NCBI GenBank assembly: GCA_964419605.1
Contig: CAYQQM010000010.1
Location: 17,733-81,732 of the forward strand
Source: JABFXX01 sp964419605
GTDB lineage: Bacteria > Myxococcota_A > Polyangia > Haliangiales > Haliangiaceae
Reading direction: 5' to 3'
Length of the DNA stretch: 64,000 nt
In this document: piece by piece, positions 26,507 through 35,402 of the stretch
Layout of the letters: the number at the start of each line of letters is the position of its first letter
Numbering within the stretch: the first letter of the stretch is position 1
Notes under the pieces: generated by a model
The model's input: only the letters and a program-made list of their open reading frames with translations
Told to the model about the DNA's origin: nothing
The model's database searches: none
Translations under genes and position numbers: made by a program

Positions 26507-27986
26507 GGCTTATCTTACCGCGAAACCGCGCGATCGCGGTCGGCGGGGTAAGCGGGAGAGTGCGGCGCACGAGCAGCCATATCGCGACTGGAACGACGAC
26601 CGCAAATCCGAGTACCGCGAACGGAAACGCAACACTCGACCAGTGACCAGAGGCGAACATTTCCTCGACAAGTGGCCACAACATCGACAACGCGCTGCCG
26701 GCAGCTGTCAGGCAGAATGCCGCGGTCACCACCCGCGCCCGCGCGCTCATGCACACCAGTTCGAAGCCGGCCCACGCCGGCAGAGCCACAAATGGAACTG
26801 ACCACCGCAACCAATTCCAGAGTTCGCTTCCGATCCCGGTGGCCGCGGTACCGCCAGCATCGCCGTAACCGATGCGTCCGCTCGCAACGAGCTGCGTGAG
26901 AAAACACGACGCCATCACAGATGCAGCGCAGATCAGCAACCAGCCGAGCGCGGTGAGACCCGCATCCGGCGACCGATGAAACACCGATGAATCGTTGGAT
27001 TTCATGAACTCGGAGAATTGACGCTCCGCAACGAATCGTCGGATCGCAAGCGGCCATACCAGCAATGCGCTGCATGAGGTCAGCGTCATGAGTAATCCGA
27101 ACAGCCAGGTCTGGCCCAACAACATGAGGAGGAGTGAGGCGGCCATGCAACATGCAGCGCCAAGAACCGCAACAATGACATACCGACGGTTCGCCTGAAC
27201 GACACGATCAAATGAGGTTTTTCCAAGCCCGCGCAGCCCCGAATGCACCTGAGTGATCGATCCCGCTAGTAGTGCCGCCCATATAACCCACGTGATTGCA
27301 AAGCTGGCTCGGTGCGCTCCGTACTGCACTTCGTCGAGCATCAAAGCAATGGCCATAGCCACTAGGGCGGTGGCGGCTACGCCGAACAGCGTATTGTAAA
27401 CAGCAATACCTTCGAAGCCCCGGTCCTCCGCAGTCGGTATCTCTGTTCGAAAGCGACGAAACCTTGGTAGCGAAAAAATCACGGCTAGGACCGTTGGCCA
27501 AAGCGCGAGCCCAAGTCCTATGGAAAGCGCCACCAGCGTTGAAACGCCCAGTCCTGCCTGAAAAATTGCGGCTACCGAAAATGAGTGGCCCCAGGCGAAG
27601 TTGACGTAGCGCCGAACCCCAACGAGCGGAGTTCGATACAAGTTCGTGGTGCGGTACAGAAGCCCCGCCCCAGCGCGACGGTGCAGCACCGATCGCCCAA
27701 CCGAAAGTGCCGCGATCAGCAACCACCAGCCGGGGCTCGCGCGACGAAACGACAGCTCAAACACGGACACTATAGCCGCGATGACGGCTGTAACGACTGC
27801 CACTCCACCCGCGAGCTGCATCAACAACCCGAGTCCAGACAACCCTTGATCAGCCGGCACCCCACCCCCCAATACGTTGAGCGATCTTGGCTCTTCTAAA
27901 GTCGAATCGCTTGACGGCGCGATCATGCGTCCGTCAGCAGATGGCCGAAAAACAGGGGCGGTGTGTGAAACTTCGCTTTGCGTCAT
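26481..27986 (-). CDS. Polytopic inner-membrane protein of unknown function
   Basis: 501 residues from the ATG at 27986 (MTQSEVSHTAP); the frame is open back to 28082. About ten to twelve hydrophobic segments are visible, for example LAGGVAVVTAVIAAIVSVFEL, LVALSIGLGLALWPTVLAVIF, AATALVAMAIALML, YVIVAVLGAACCMAASLLLMLL and VAFPFAVLGFAVVVPVAIWLLV. Charged loops between them lack a recognisable catalytic or transport motif. The cytoplasmic N-terminus is Ser/Pro-rich. The gene stands convergent to the signalling operon that ends at 26299, with the small single-TM gene between them. I do not recognise the family. Confidence 0.8.
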   Translation of the reverse strand: MTQSEVSHTAPVFRPSADGRMIAPSSDSTLEEPRSLNVLGGGVPADQGLSGLGLLMQLAGGVAVVTAVIAAIVSVFELSFRRASPGWWLLIAALSVGRSVLHRRAGAGLLYRTTNLYRTPLVGVRRYVNFAWGHSFSVAAIFQAGLGVSTLVALSIGLGLALWPTVLAVIFSLPRFRRFRTEIPTAEDRGFEGIAVYNTLFGVAATALVAMAIALMLDEVQYGAHRASFAITWVIWAALLAGSITQVHSGLRGLGKTSFDRVVQANRRYVIVAVLGAACCMAASLLLMLLGQTWLFGLLMTLTSCSALLVWPLAIRRFVAERQFSEFMKSNDSSVFHRSPDAGLTALGWLLICAASVMASCFLTQLVASGRIGYGDAGGTAATGIGSELWNWLRWSVPFVALPAWAGFELVCMSARARVVTAAFCLTAAGSALSMLWPLVEEMFASGHWSSVAFPFAVLGFAVVVPVAIWLLVRRTLPLTPPTAIARFRGKISHDSPRSRR

Positions 27987-28201
27987 GAGCCTGATATCGG
28001 TACCTGGCGCCGAAGGTTGCGATGAAAAATACCCCGACTTTGTCGGTCGGGAAGAAAATGTTTTAACTAATTGAAATAACACGCTTTTCGGACTGCAGAA
28101 ATACGGGAGGCCATAGCGTCTCGCGAAGATGGGTGAACTATTCGTTGCCAGGATGATCTCGGCACCGGAAGTGGCAGCGGCAATTTTTGCTCGCTGTTCT
28201 G

Positions 28202-29215
28202 CTACCGATATTTGCCGATCACCGCGTCGGTAAACTCGCGCGTGTTCGCCTGGCCGCCAAGGTCGCGCGTTCGCGACGACGGCTGCTCGAGGGCGGAGAG
28301 CACCCCCATGCGTAGCCGCGCTCCGGCCTCTGGTTGCCCGAGATGGTCGAGCAACATCGCGGCCGACAACATCAGCGCGGTAGGGTTGGCGATGCCCTGG
28401 CCAGCGATGTCCGGTGCCGTGCCGTGAACCGCCTCAAACATGGCATAGCCGTTTTCGCCAATGTTCGAGGCTGGAGCGACTCCGAGACCACCGACAAGTC
28501 CAGCGGTCAGATCTGACAAAATGTCGCCGAACAAGTTCATCGTCACGATGACATCGAACTGTTCGGGGCGGGTCACGAGCTTCATGGCAGCCGCATCGAC
28601 GATCAGGTCGTCAAACGCGATGTCGCTGTACTGTTTCGAAACCTCTCTCCCCGTATCCAGAAACAATCCGTTCGACATCTTGAGGATGTTGGCCTTATGG
28701 ACCAGGGTCACCTTTTTTCGACCGTGTCTACGAGCGTACTCAAACGCGTACTTGATCACGCGTTCGCTCCCATACCGAGTGATGATCGCGATCGACTCGG
28801 CCGCGGTTCGCCGCGGATCGACGTAGTGCTCGACCCCGGCGTACAAGTCCTCGGTGTTTTCGCGAACGATTACGAGGTCGACGTTCGTGTAACGGGATGG
28901 AACACCTGAGAATGTCTTGGCCGGGCGCACATTCGCGAACAAGTCGAATTGCTGGCGCAACGTTACGTTGACCGAGCGATAGCCTCCGCCGCTGGGAGTC
29001 GCGAGCGGCCCCTTCAGTGCAACTCGATTGCGTTTGATGCAATCGATCGTGGCATTGGGCAATGGGTCGCCGTGTTTTTGAACCGCAGCGGCTCCCGCAT
29101 CTGCGGCCTCCCAATCGATGGCTCCACCCGCCGCTTCAACAGCTCGCACGGTCGCCGCAGCGATCTCGGGACCGATTCCGTCACCTTCAATGAGGGTTAC
29201 TTTGGTTTTCGTCAT
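28202..29215 (-). CDS. NAD-type isocitrate dehydrogenase (isocitrate/isopropylmalate dehydrogenase family)
   Basis: 337 residues from the ATG at 29215; the upstream extension overlaps the Rieske gene in another frame. Family signatures are complete: GDGIGPEI at 11-18, substrate site SVNVTLR (S81, N83, R87), R97, R118 in VRENTEDLYAG, Y125, K174, and the metal-binding aspartates in FGDILSD (D231, D235), then the nucleotide site EAVHGTAPDIAG. The SxNxxLR and YAGVEH wording fits isocitrate over 3-isopropylmalate, as in the NAD-dependent mitochondrial-type enzyme: isocitrate + NAD to 2-oxoglutarate + CO2 + NADH. Homoisocitrate or tartrate activity cannot be excluded. The start is fused by ATGA overlap to the Rieske gene. 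Confidence 0.88.
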   Translation of the reverse strand: MTKTKVTLIEGDGIGPEIAAATVRAVEAAGGAIDWEAADAGAAAVQKHGDPLPNATIDCIKRNRVALKGPLATPSGGGYRSVNVTLRQQFDLFANVRPAKTFSGVPSRYTNVDLVIVRENTEDLYAGVEHYVDPRRTAAESIAIITRYGSERVIKYAFEYARRHGRKKVTLVHKANILKMSNGLFLDTGREVSKQYSDIAFDDLIVDAAAMKLVTRPEQFDVIVTMNLFGDILSDLTAGLVGGLGVAPASNIGENGYAMFEAVHGTAPDIAGQGIANPTALMLSAAMLLDHLGQPEAGARLRMGVLSALEQPSSRTRDLGGQANTREFTDAVIGKYR

Positions 29216-29532
29216 TGCGCACCTCGCGGCGTGGGGTCGATCTCGATCTGTGTTCCGGATACCCGAACCGAATAACGAGTGAGACAGACGCTGCCGTCCG
29301 AATCGTGTTGTCCCGTAGTTGTGGAAAAACGCCAGCCGTGGTTCGCACAAACAACATGCCCGCGCGCGATGATTCCCTCGGCGAGGTCACCGCCGCGGTG
29401 GACACAGCGCCGTTGCATCGCGAAGTAGCGTTCTCCATCCAAGCCGAGGATCATCTCCTTGCCGTCAACGGAAACTGGAAGCACATCGCCCGAACCAATG
29501 TCGCCGACTCTTGCCACTGGGTACCAGGTCAC
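29212..29532 (-). CDS. Small Rieske [2Fe-2S] ferredoxin-type protein
   Basis: 106 residues with GTG start. The cluster ligands are present as C43-x-H45 (CVHRGG) and C62-x2-H65 (CANHGW), the NirD/ferredoxin-subunit type with no membrane anchor. It would act as a soluble electron carrier, for example for a dioxygenase or reductase. It is translationally coupled to the isocitrate dehydrogenase gene and follows the lipoprotein gene by 58 bases. No oxygenase partner is encoded in the vicinity, so the redox partner is unknown. Confidence 0.88.
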   Translation of the reverse strand: MTWYPVARVGDIGSGDVLPVSVDGKEMILGLDGERYFAMQRRCVHRGGDLAEGIIARGHVVCANHGWRFSTTTGQHDSDGSVCLTRYSVRVSGTQIEIDPTPRGAQ

Positions 29533-29590
29533 GGCTCGATCTTCTCACCTTTGCGGCGGCGCCCATATCGGTCGGTACAGTTTGTGCCAG

Positions 29591-31069
29591 TCAAGGAACG
29601 GTAAAACTCGACGAATCGAGGAATCCGAAGCGAATCGCCGATTCTCGCTCGCGATCATCGCCTTGCTGGGCCTTGGCGGATCCGCGGATAAGGTGCATCC
29701 GGCACTTGTATCGCTTGCCGCGCGGCAGCATCGACTCGGGAATGCGGATCCGATCCGTGAGCATGCGCACGGATAACACCGGCGCTTCGCGCTGCGGATC
29801 GACGTCCAACCGATAGCAGTCCAACGACCGCCATTCGCCGTCTGGTCGATCGGCGGTATACGAAAACTCAAACGGCTTTCCCTTCCCGATGGCGACCGAC
29901 ATCTTGTCGGCTACAAGGGAGTTGTCGTTGAGGGAGATCGACGTCGGCAACCCAGCGTCGACGGAATAGGTTCGGAATTCTCCAGGCTCCATCTCCTCCA
30001 GGTACAAACCCGCCAGATGTAGCCAACCAGAGCCATCGGGGTCTCTCTCGACGCGGGACGTGTGCGTCCGCCAATAGAACATGGGAACGAGTCCGTCCCC
30101 TGCAAATGGATTGCCGTACCCGACATTGATCACGGGGCCGGGATCCCCAGCAGTCAGCGTCGGGCCGGCGTCGAAGTGAATCCGACCCTTCGGCGCGGCA
30201 ACAAGGCGCCAGCTATTCATGGCCAATTGTGCGCCTTGTGCAATGTGCGGTTGCAGTCGCGCGTTCACGTCGCTGACGTTGAGCATTGCGTTGAGCTTGC
30301 GATCGCTCCCCGCTGGGACATGCGTGCCGCTAACCACATTGACTCCGTCGGCCAGGTCAAAGGGCTGAAGCTTCGCCGTTGAGATCAGCGTAGCCTGGTG
30401 GTAGCGGTTGACATACGGGCGATCCTTGCTCGCGATGGTGTAGAACTCGATTCCGGCTCGCGAGCGAAATTGCGACGAGTGAAATTGGATATCGAAGGTG
30501 GTCGCACCAACGTCGCCTGCGTAAGCAAATTCGTGTGCGATCCACGGCCCGGCAACGTAGATATTAAACGTCTCGTTTGGTTGCAAAGGCGTGTCGAGCG
30601 GAGTGGTGAGCTTGAGCACAGGATTGGGAGGCCAGGTTTCGCTAGCGTCCTGGCTGCCGGGAGTGGTGACCACGGCGTGCCATTCCCGGGTGGTGCTAGA
30701 AATCGGAAACACGCGCGTAAAACCACCGAACCGCTTTGGCATCACCAGCTCCCAAAGCCCTTCCTCGCCCTCAGGAACCGTACATAGCGCGCTGGCTCCG
30801 AAGAACTTCACCGGAAGTTCGCGGAATCCGCCCGGAGCACCCGCGTCCACAATCCACGCTTTGAGCTTTGAGGCGTCGAGTTCCACTGCAACGGTTTGAG
30901 CCTCCGCTCCAATGTAAACCGCATCGACTGCGAACGAGACCTCGTTTTGAGAGGCCGGCGGACTGGTCGGCTCGAGCCCCAAAATGTCGCCGCAGCCACC
31001 CAGCATTGCGACAACAACGATCCCCCCGACCCACACCCTCCAGTGTGCGTAGTAGTAAAGAGGAAACAC
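29591..31069 (-). CDS. Predicted lipoprotein of unknown function
   Basis: 492 residues with GTG start. The N-terminus has a hydrophobic stretch and lipobox (GGIVVVAMLGGC), so the mature protein should be lipid-anchored, probably in the outer membrane. The rest is beta-rich with several jelly-roll or Ig-like stretches and no recognised catalytic motif. It contains the phrase WHAVVTTPGSQDASETWPPN and a C-terminal stretch with two cysteines (SLDCYRLDV, YKCRMHLI). Similar-looking Cys-poor lipoproteins with Pro/Ser tether are common in Myxococcota. It is divergent to the methyltransferase gene and may lead the Rieske/IDH transcript. Confidence 0.75.
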   Translation of the reverse strand: MFPLYYYAHWRVWVGGIVVVAMLGGCGDILGLEPTSPPASQNEVSFAVDAVYIGAEAQTVAVELDASKLKAWIVDAGAPGGFRELPVKFFGASALCTVPEGEEGLWELVMPKRFGGFTRVFPISSTTREWHAVVTTPGSQDASETWPPNPVLKLTTPLDTPLQPNETFNIYVAGPWIAHEFAYAGDVGATTFDIQFHSSQFRSRAGIEFYTIASKDRPYVNRYHQATLISTAKLQPFDLADGVNVVSGTHVPAGSDRKLNAMLNVSDVNARLQPHIAQGAQLAMNSWRLVAAPKGRIHFDAGPTLTAGDPGPVINVGYGNPFAGDGLVPMFYWRTHTSRVERDPDGSGWLHLAGLYLEEMEPGEFRTYSVDAGLPTSISLNDNSLVADKMSVAIGKGKPFEFSYTADRPDGEWRSLDCYRLDVDPQREAPVLSVRMLTDRIRIPESMLPRGKRYKCRMHLIRGSAKAQQGDDRERESAIRFGFLDSSSFTVP

Positions 31070-31177
31070 CTACGCCAAGTTTCCCCCAATAGGGGAGCGC
31101 AAGCAACGTCTCGGTTTCCGGCAAGTATGACATACACTACGCCCTCGGAATCGCCGATTTGCGGCTAGGCTGCACAG

Positions 31178-32065
31178 GTGTCCCCACCAGCAAATCCACG
31201 CGAGGATCCAGATGTTCCAGCTTGGATGTCGATCGAGCTACTCAAGGACCTTCATCTGCTGACCCGGACCGGACAGTTGAATGCCGACGCGCGCCGAAAA
31301 CTGAAACAAATCAGGCACCTCCTAGGATTATTGCGCCCTTCGCTAAACGACGCACTCGAACGCCATACGTCTCCGTCGATCGTCGACTGCGGCGCCGGCA
31401 AGAGCTACCTGGGAGCGCTGCTCTATGAATCAGTGCTTGGACCCGCCGGCCGCGGCACCCTAACCGCAATCGAGACCCGAGCCGAGCTCGCAGAGCAAGC
31501 CGAAAAACGCGCCGCACGGTTTGGCCACAGTCGATTTCACGTTCGGTGCGAACCCATCGCTGCGGTAGGAAACACAGACGAAATCGAGCGGCCGAATGTC
31601 GTCACCGCTCTGCATGCGTGCGATACGGCAACCGACGACGCGCTCGCGCTCGCGATCGCGTCCGGAGCGGATCACGTTGCCGTGGTGCCTTGCTGCCAAG
31701 CCGAGGTGGCGCGCCAGCTCGAGAACGCGCGGCCCGCCGATCTGGCCATCGCCGCTCTGTTTGGCTGCGGACTGCACCGCCGCGAACTGGGGTCTCACCT
31801 CACCAATGTAGTCCGCACCCTTGCGCTGGCTGCCCATGGCTACAAGGTCACGGTCACCGAACTGGTCGGCTGGGAACACTCGGCCAAAAACGAGCTCATC
31901 TTAGCCCGACGCGTACACCGCTACGATGTCGCCGCCCGGCAGCAGCTGCGCGCTGTCCTCGACAAATTCGGCGTCGAGCCAGCGCTGATACGCGACCTAA
32001 GCCAACGCGGCCTCGACCCTCGCAGCGAACCACAGAACCCAGGAACAGCGCTCAACCAGACGTGA
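31178..32065 (+). CDS. SAM-dependent methyltransferase (METTL/Methyltransf_32-like)
   Basis: 295 residues with GTG at 31178; an ATG at 31226 is an alternative start. The SAM-binding motif is VDCGAGKSYLGALL. Further family signatures are ALHACDTATDDALALAI and VVPCCQAEVARQL, as seen in the Methyltransf_32 group (GSTCD/METTL25-like). These enzymes are poorly characterised; RNA or protein substrates are proposed for relatives. There is no signal peptide, so it is cytoplasmic. The gene lies upstream of the efflux operon, separated by 91 bases, and functional linkage is not implied. Confidence 0.82.
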   Translation: MSPPANPREDPDVPAWMSIELLKDLHLLTRTGQLNADARRKLKQIRHLLGLLRPSLNDALERHTSPSIVDCGAGKSYLGALLYESVLGPAGRGTLTAIETRAELAEQAEKRAARFGHSRFHVRCEPIAAVGNTDEIERPNVVTALHACDTATDDALALAIASGADHVAVVPCCQAEVARQLENARPADLAIAALFGCGLHRRELGSHLTNVVRTLALAAHGYKVTVTELVGWEHSAKNELILARRVHRYDVAARQQLRAVLDKFGVEPALIRDLSQRGLDPRSEPQNPGTALNQT

Positions 32066-32156
32066 ATTCACAGGAGCCGTACCCGTCCAAAGATGGCAAC
32101 GAATCCCAGGCGTGGTACGACGCCACCATGAGGCAACCGGTCGTGAAAGGTAGCGT

Positions 32157-33467
32157 GTGAACCCCGCTGTTTCCGCGCGTTGGATTCCTCGCCTCATCGG
32201 CGTAGCAGTGGTTGTTGGTGCTGTGGCGTTCCTTTGGCTACGCAAGCCGTGGCAGAAAACCGAGGATGCGATCACGTTTTCCACGGTCCCCGTCGGCCGC
32301 GGAACGATCTCCGCTCAGGTAACCGCCAACGGCACGCTGTCGGCACGCACCACCGTGCAGGTCGGCGCGCAGGTATCGGGACGTGTGATTGAGCTCAAGG
32401 CCGACTTTAACGATTCGGTCACGAAAGGCCAAGTGCTCGCGAGGCTCGACGACAGTGTGTTGAAAGCGCAAATCGATCAGGCGCAAGCCGCATACGACCT
32501 CGCGGTCGCGAATGCGCGAAAAGCAGAGGTTGCTCTCGTCGACGCGGATCGCCAACTCAAACGCCAGCAAGGCCTTCACGATCAACAGCTCATCGCCGGC
32601 GCAACCGTGGAAGGCTTTGAGGTCACGCGCGACACCGCGCGCGCCGCAGTGACCGCCGCGCGCGCGCAAATCAACCAAGCGCGCGCGAACCTTGCTCAAG
32701 CAAAAACGAACTTGAGCTATGCAACGATCTATTCGCCGATCGACGGCGTCGTGTTGACCCGCTCGTACGACATCGGTCAAACCGTGCAGTCGTCATTCTC
32801 AGCCCCTACGTTGTTCACAATTGCAGAAGATCTGTCGCGAATGCAGATCGACACCGCGGTCGCCGAAGGCGATGTCGGGCGGCTCGGCGAAGGCATGAAG
32901 GCAACGTTTACCGTCGATGCACATCCGGGCACCTCGTTCGAAGGCACGGTGCGCCAGGTTCGCAACTCTCCCACCACCAATCAGGGTGTGGTCACCTACG
33001 ATGCGGTCATTGATGTCGATAATCGCGATCGCAAGCTGCGGCCGGGAATGACCGCCAGCGTGACGTTTGTATTATCCAAGGTCGAAAACGCCATTAAAGT
33101 CCCTAACGCCGCCCTGCGCTTTAAGCCGTCTCGCGACCAGATGATGGCGCTGATGGCGCGCTTCGGCGGTGCACCGCGCGGGTTCGCGAATCGAGGTTCG
33201 GACGCCGGATCGGGCTCCAATAAAAAGGACCCACCGCGAATGGATGCGATATCCGGTGCGTCCGGAAATGGCATGAAGAAAGACGGCACCGACCGGAAAC
33301 CACTGTGGAAGCTCGTCGACGGCAAGCCCAAGGTCGTTCACGTCAAGCTTGGGCTAACAGACGGCTCGTCGACGCAGCTCCTGGAGGGCGACCTCCAGCC
33401 GGGCGATCCGCTGATCACCGAGATTCAGGGCTTGGCCACCGCGCCGCGCAAAACAGGGGCGTTTTGA
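32157..33467 (+). CDS. macA: MacA-like periplasmic adaptor (HlyD/RND-type membrane fusion protein)
   Basis: 436 residues with GTG start. One N-terminal membrane anchor (LIGVAVVVGAVAFLWL). The lipoyl/hairpin part reads VQVGAQVSGRVIELKADFNDSVTKGQVLARLDDS, followed by a long alpha-helical hairpin with QARANLAQAKTNLSYATIYSPIDGVV, then the beta-barrel and a Gly/Ser/Asn-rich insertion (residues about 340-380) typical of MacA relatives. It bridges an inner-membrane ABC transporter and a TolC-like channel. The next three genes are the matching ATPase, permease and outer-membrane component, so this is a complete MacAB-TolC-type tripartite pump. The substrate cannot be told from sequence. Confidence 0.93.
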   Translation: MNPAVSARWIPRLIGVAVVVGAVAFLWLRKPWQKTEDAITFSTVPVGRGTISAQVTANGTLSARTTVQVGAQVSGRVIELKADFNDSVTKGQVLARLDDSVLKAQIDQAQAAYDLAVANARKAEVALVDADRQLKRQQGLHDQQLIAGATVEGFEVTRDTARAAVTAARAQINQARANLAQAKTNLSYATIYSPIDGVVLTRSYDIGQTVQSSFSAPTLFTIAEDLSRMQIDTAVAEGDVGRLGEGMKATFTVDAHPGTSFEGTVRQVRNSPTTNQGVVTYDAVIDVDNRDRKLRPGMTASVTFVLSKVENAIKVPNAALRFKPSRDQMMALMARFGGAPRGFANRGSDAGSGSNKKDPPRMDAISGASGNGMKKDGTDRKPLWKLVDGKPKVVHVKLGLTDGSSTQLLEGDLQPGDPLITEIQGLATAPRKTGAF

Positions 33468-33468
33468 G

Positions 33469-34170
33469 GTGACGCTGGTGGAAATGAGCGGCATCGAGCG
33501 CGCGTACTCCATGGGCGACACCACCGTCCGCGCGCTACGAGGCGTCGACCTCTCGATCGATCGCGGCTCATCGGTAGCCATTATGGGTGCATCCGGGTCG
33601 GGCAAGTCGACCTTGATGAACATCATGGGCTGCCTCGACCAACCCACGCGTGGCACCTACCGCCTGAACGGACAAGATGTATCGCGACTATCGCGAAGCG
33701 AGCTCGCGCATGTCCGCGGCAGGATGATCGGCTTTGTGTTTCAAAGCTTCAATCTGCTATCGCGCACGACCGCACTCGAGAACGTGGAAATGCCGCTGCT
33801 GTACCAGGGCGTGAGCGGCGCTGAGCGGCGCAAGCGGGCACTCGATGCGTTGCGTCGAGTCGGATTACAGGATCGCGCGCACCACCACTCCAATCAGCTT
33901 TCGGGCGGCCAGCAGCAGCGCGTTGCGATCGCGCGGGCCCTAGTCGGAGCGGCGCCAATTGTCATGGCCGATGAACCGACTGGCAATCTCGACACAGCGA
34001 CGTCGCTAGAAATCATGGAAATCCTGCAGGACTTGGTGGATAGCGGCGTCACGGTAATTCTCGTTACCCACGAATCCGATATCGCCGCGCATGCGCGACG
34101 CGTAATCACCCTGCGCGATGGATTGATTGTGGATGACAAAGTTCAAGAACCCTCGCGAGTCGCCGTGTGA
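33469..34170 (+). CDS. MacB/LolD-type ABC transporter ATPase
   Basis: 233 residues with GTG start one base after the adaptor stop. Walker A GASGSGKST, Q loop VFQSFNLL, signature LSGGQQQR, Walker B IVMADEPTGNLD and the H loop VTHES are all intact. This wording is diagnostic of the MacB/LolD/FtsE branch. Unlike E. coli MacB the ATPase is a separate polypeptide, as in YknY-type exporters. It overlaps the permease start by four bases (GTGA). Confidence 0.96.
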   Translation: MTLVEMSGIERAYSMGDTTVRALRGVDLSIDRGSSVAIMGASGSGKSTLMNIMGCLDQPTRGTYRLNGQDVSRLSRSELAHVRGRMIGFVFQSFNLLSRTTALENVEMPLLYQGVSGAERRKRALDALRRVGLQDRAHHHSNQLSGGQQQRVAIARALVGAAPIVMADEPTGNLDTATSLEIMEILQDLVDSGVTVILVTHESDIAAHARRVITLRDGLIVDDKVQEPSRVAV

Positions 34171-35402
34171 GTGTGTTTTCGACTCTGAGGCTCGCCTTTC
34201 GCGCGCTTTGGCGCAACAAAGTGCGCTCGGTCCTGACGATGCTCGGCATCATCTTCGGCATCGGGACGGTGATTGCCATGATTGCCAGCGGACAGGGCGC
34301 CCGCGAAGCTGTTGCCGAGATCTTTCGAGCGATGGGAACAAATCTGCTCATCGTTTCTAACGGTTCTCAAAGCAGTTTTGGCGTAGCTGGAGGAACGGGC
34401 ACACGCGCCTCGCTGACGTGGAGCGACCTCGAGGCGATCGAAAACGGTGAAGTCCCGTCGATCCGCTGGATCACGCCGGTTCTACAAACAAAGATGCAAG
34501 TCGCTGCTGCGGATTCCAATTGGAATACGTCCATCACGGGTGTCAAGGCGCCTTACTTCAAGATCAAGACGTGGAGTCCACGAGCCGGCACCCTGTTCGA
34601 TGACGATGCGGCCGCGCTCGGACCCAAGATTGCAGTAATCGGCCAAACCGTCGCGACGCAGCTTTTCGGAGGCGGGACCCCGACGGGTCAATCGATTCGC
34701 ATTAACGGCCAGCCCTACGAAATCGTGGGAGTTCTCGAGGCTAAAGGTCAATCCGCTATGGGAACAGATCAGGACGATATCGTCGTCATTCCATACAAGA
34801 CTTTCCTTCAGAAACTCGATAAGGGAGCAGGCAAATACATCACGCGCGGTCAGATATACGTCTCAGTCGCACGCGAAAGCGACATTTCGCGCGCGGAATC
34901 GCAGCTGACGGCCCTGCTTCGCCAGAGGCACAACCTGCAGGCCACCGACGACGATGACTTCCGAATTCGAAATCTCGCAGAGTTCGCTTTGTCGCAGCAG
35001 CGCTCCACCGAGCGCATTTCAACGCTGCTCGCTATCGTCGCAGCGATGTCGCTCATCGTCGGCGGCATCGGCGTCATGAACATCATGCTTGTCAGTGTTA
35101 TCGAGCGAACGCGCGAAATCGGCATCCGTATGGCGGTCGGCGCTAGGCCCACGGACGTCATGACCCAGTTCCTCGTCGAGTCGCTGGTGCTCGCGGTGGT
35201 GGGCGGAATACTTGGACTCGGATTTGGCGCAATGCTCGCGAAATACATGGCGAGCTACTACGGCTGGAAGCTGTTTTTTCCGGTGCAGACGGCGATGATT
35301 GCGTTCGGAGTCGCTGGAGGTGTCGGAGTGGTGTTCGGGTTGTATCCGGCGATCCGCGCGTCGCGACTCGATCCTATCGCAGCGCTGAGGTACGAAACGT
35401 GA
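34167..35402 (+). CDS. MacB-type ABC transporter permease
   Basis: 411 residues with GTG start. The N-terminal segment LRLAFRALWRNKVRSVLTMLGIIFGIGTVIAM is the hallmark of the MacB permease family. A periplasmic MacB_PCD region of about 220 residues follows, then three membrane segments near the C-terminus (LSTLLAIVAAMSLIVGGIGVMNIMLV, LVLAVVGGILGLGFGAMLA, AMIAFGVAGGVGVVFGLYPA) with the conserved REIGIRMAVGARPTDVMTQFL coupling loop, and the end SRLDPIAALRYE. It forms a four-TM dimeric mechanotransmission pump with the preceding ATPase. Confidence 0.95.
   Translation: MSVFSTLRLAFRALWRNKVRSVLTMLGIIFGIGTVIAMIASGQGAREAVAEIFRAMGTNLLIVSNGSQSSFGVAGGTGTRASLTWSDLEAIENGEVPSIRWITPVLQTKMQVAAADSNWNTSITGVKAPYFKIKTWSPRAGTLFDDDAAALGPKIAVIGQTVATQLFGGGTPTGQSIRINGQPYEIVGVLEAKGQSAMGTDQDDIVVIPYKTFLQKLDKGAGKYITRGQIYVSVARESDISRAESQLTALLRQRHNLQATDDDDFRIRNLAEFALSQQRSTERISTLLAIVAAMSLIVGGIGVMNIMLVSVIERTREIGIRMAVGARPTDVMTQFLVESLVLAVVGGILGLGFGAMLAKYMASYYGWKLFFPVQTAMIAFGVAGGVGVVFGLYPAIRASRLDPIAALRYET

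Noticed and set aside
31546..32160. 204-codon frame overlapping the methyltransferase gene
   Set aside because: Arg/His-rich shadow frame; the methyltransferase motifs are in the other frame, and its stop overlapping the adaptor start is coincidental.
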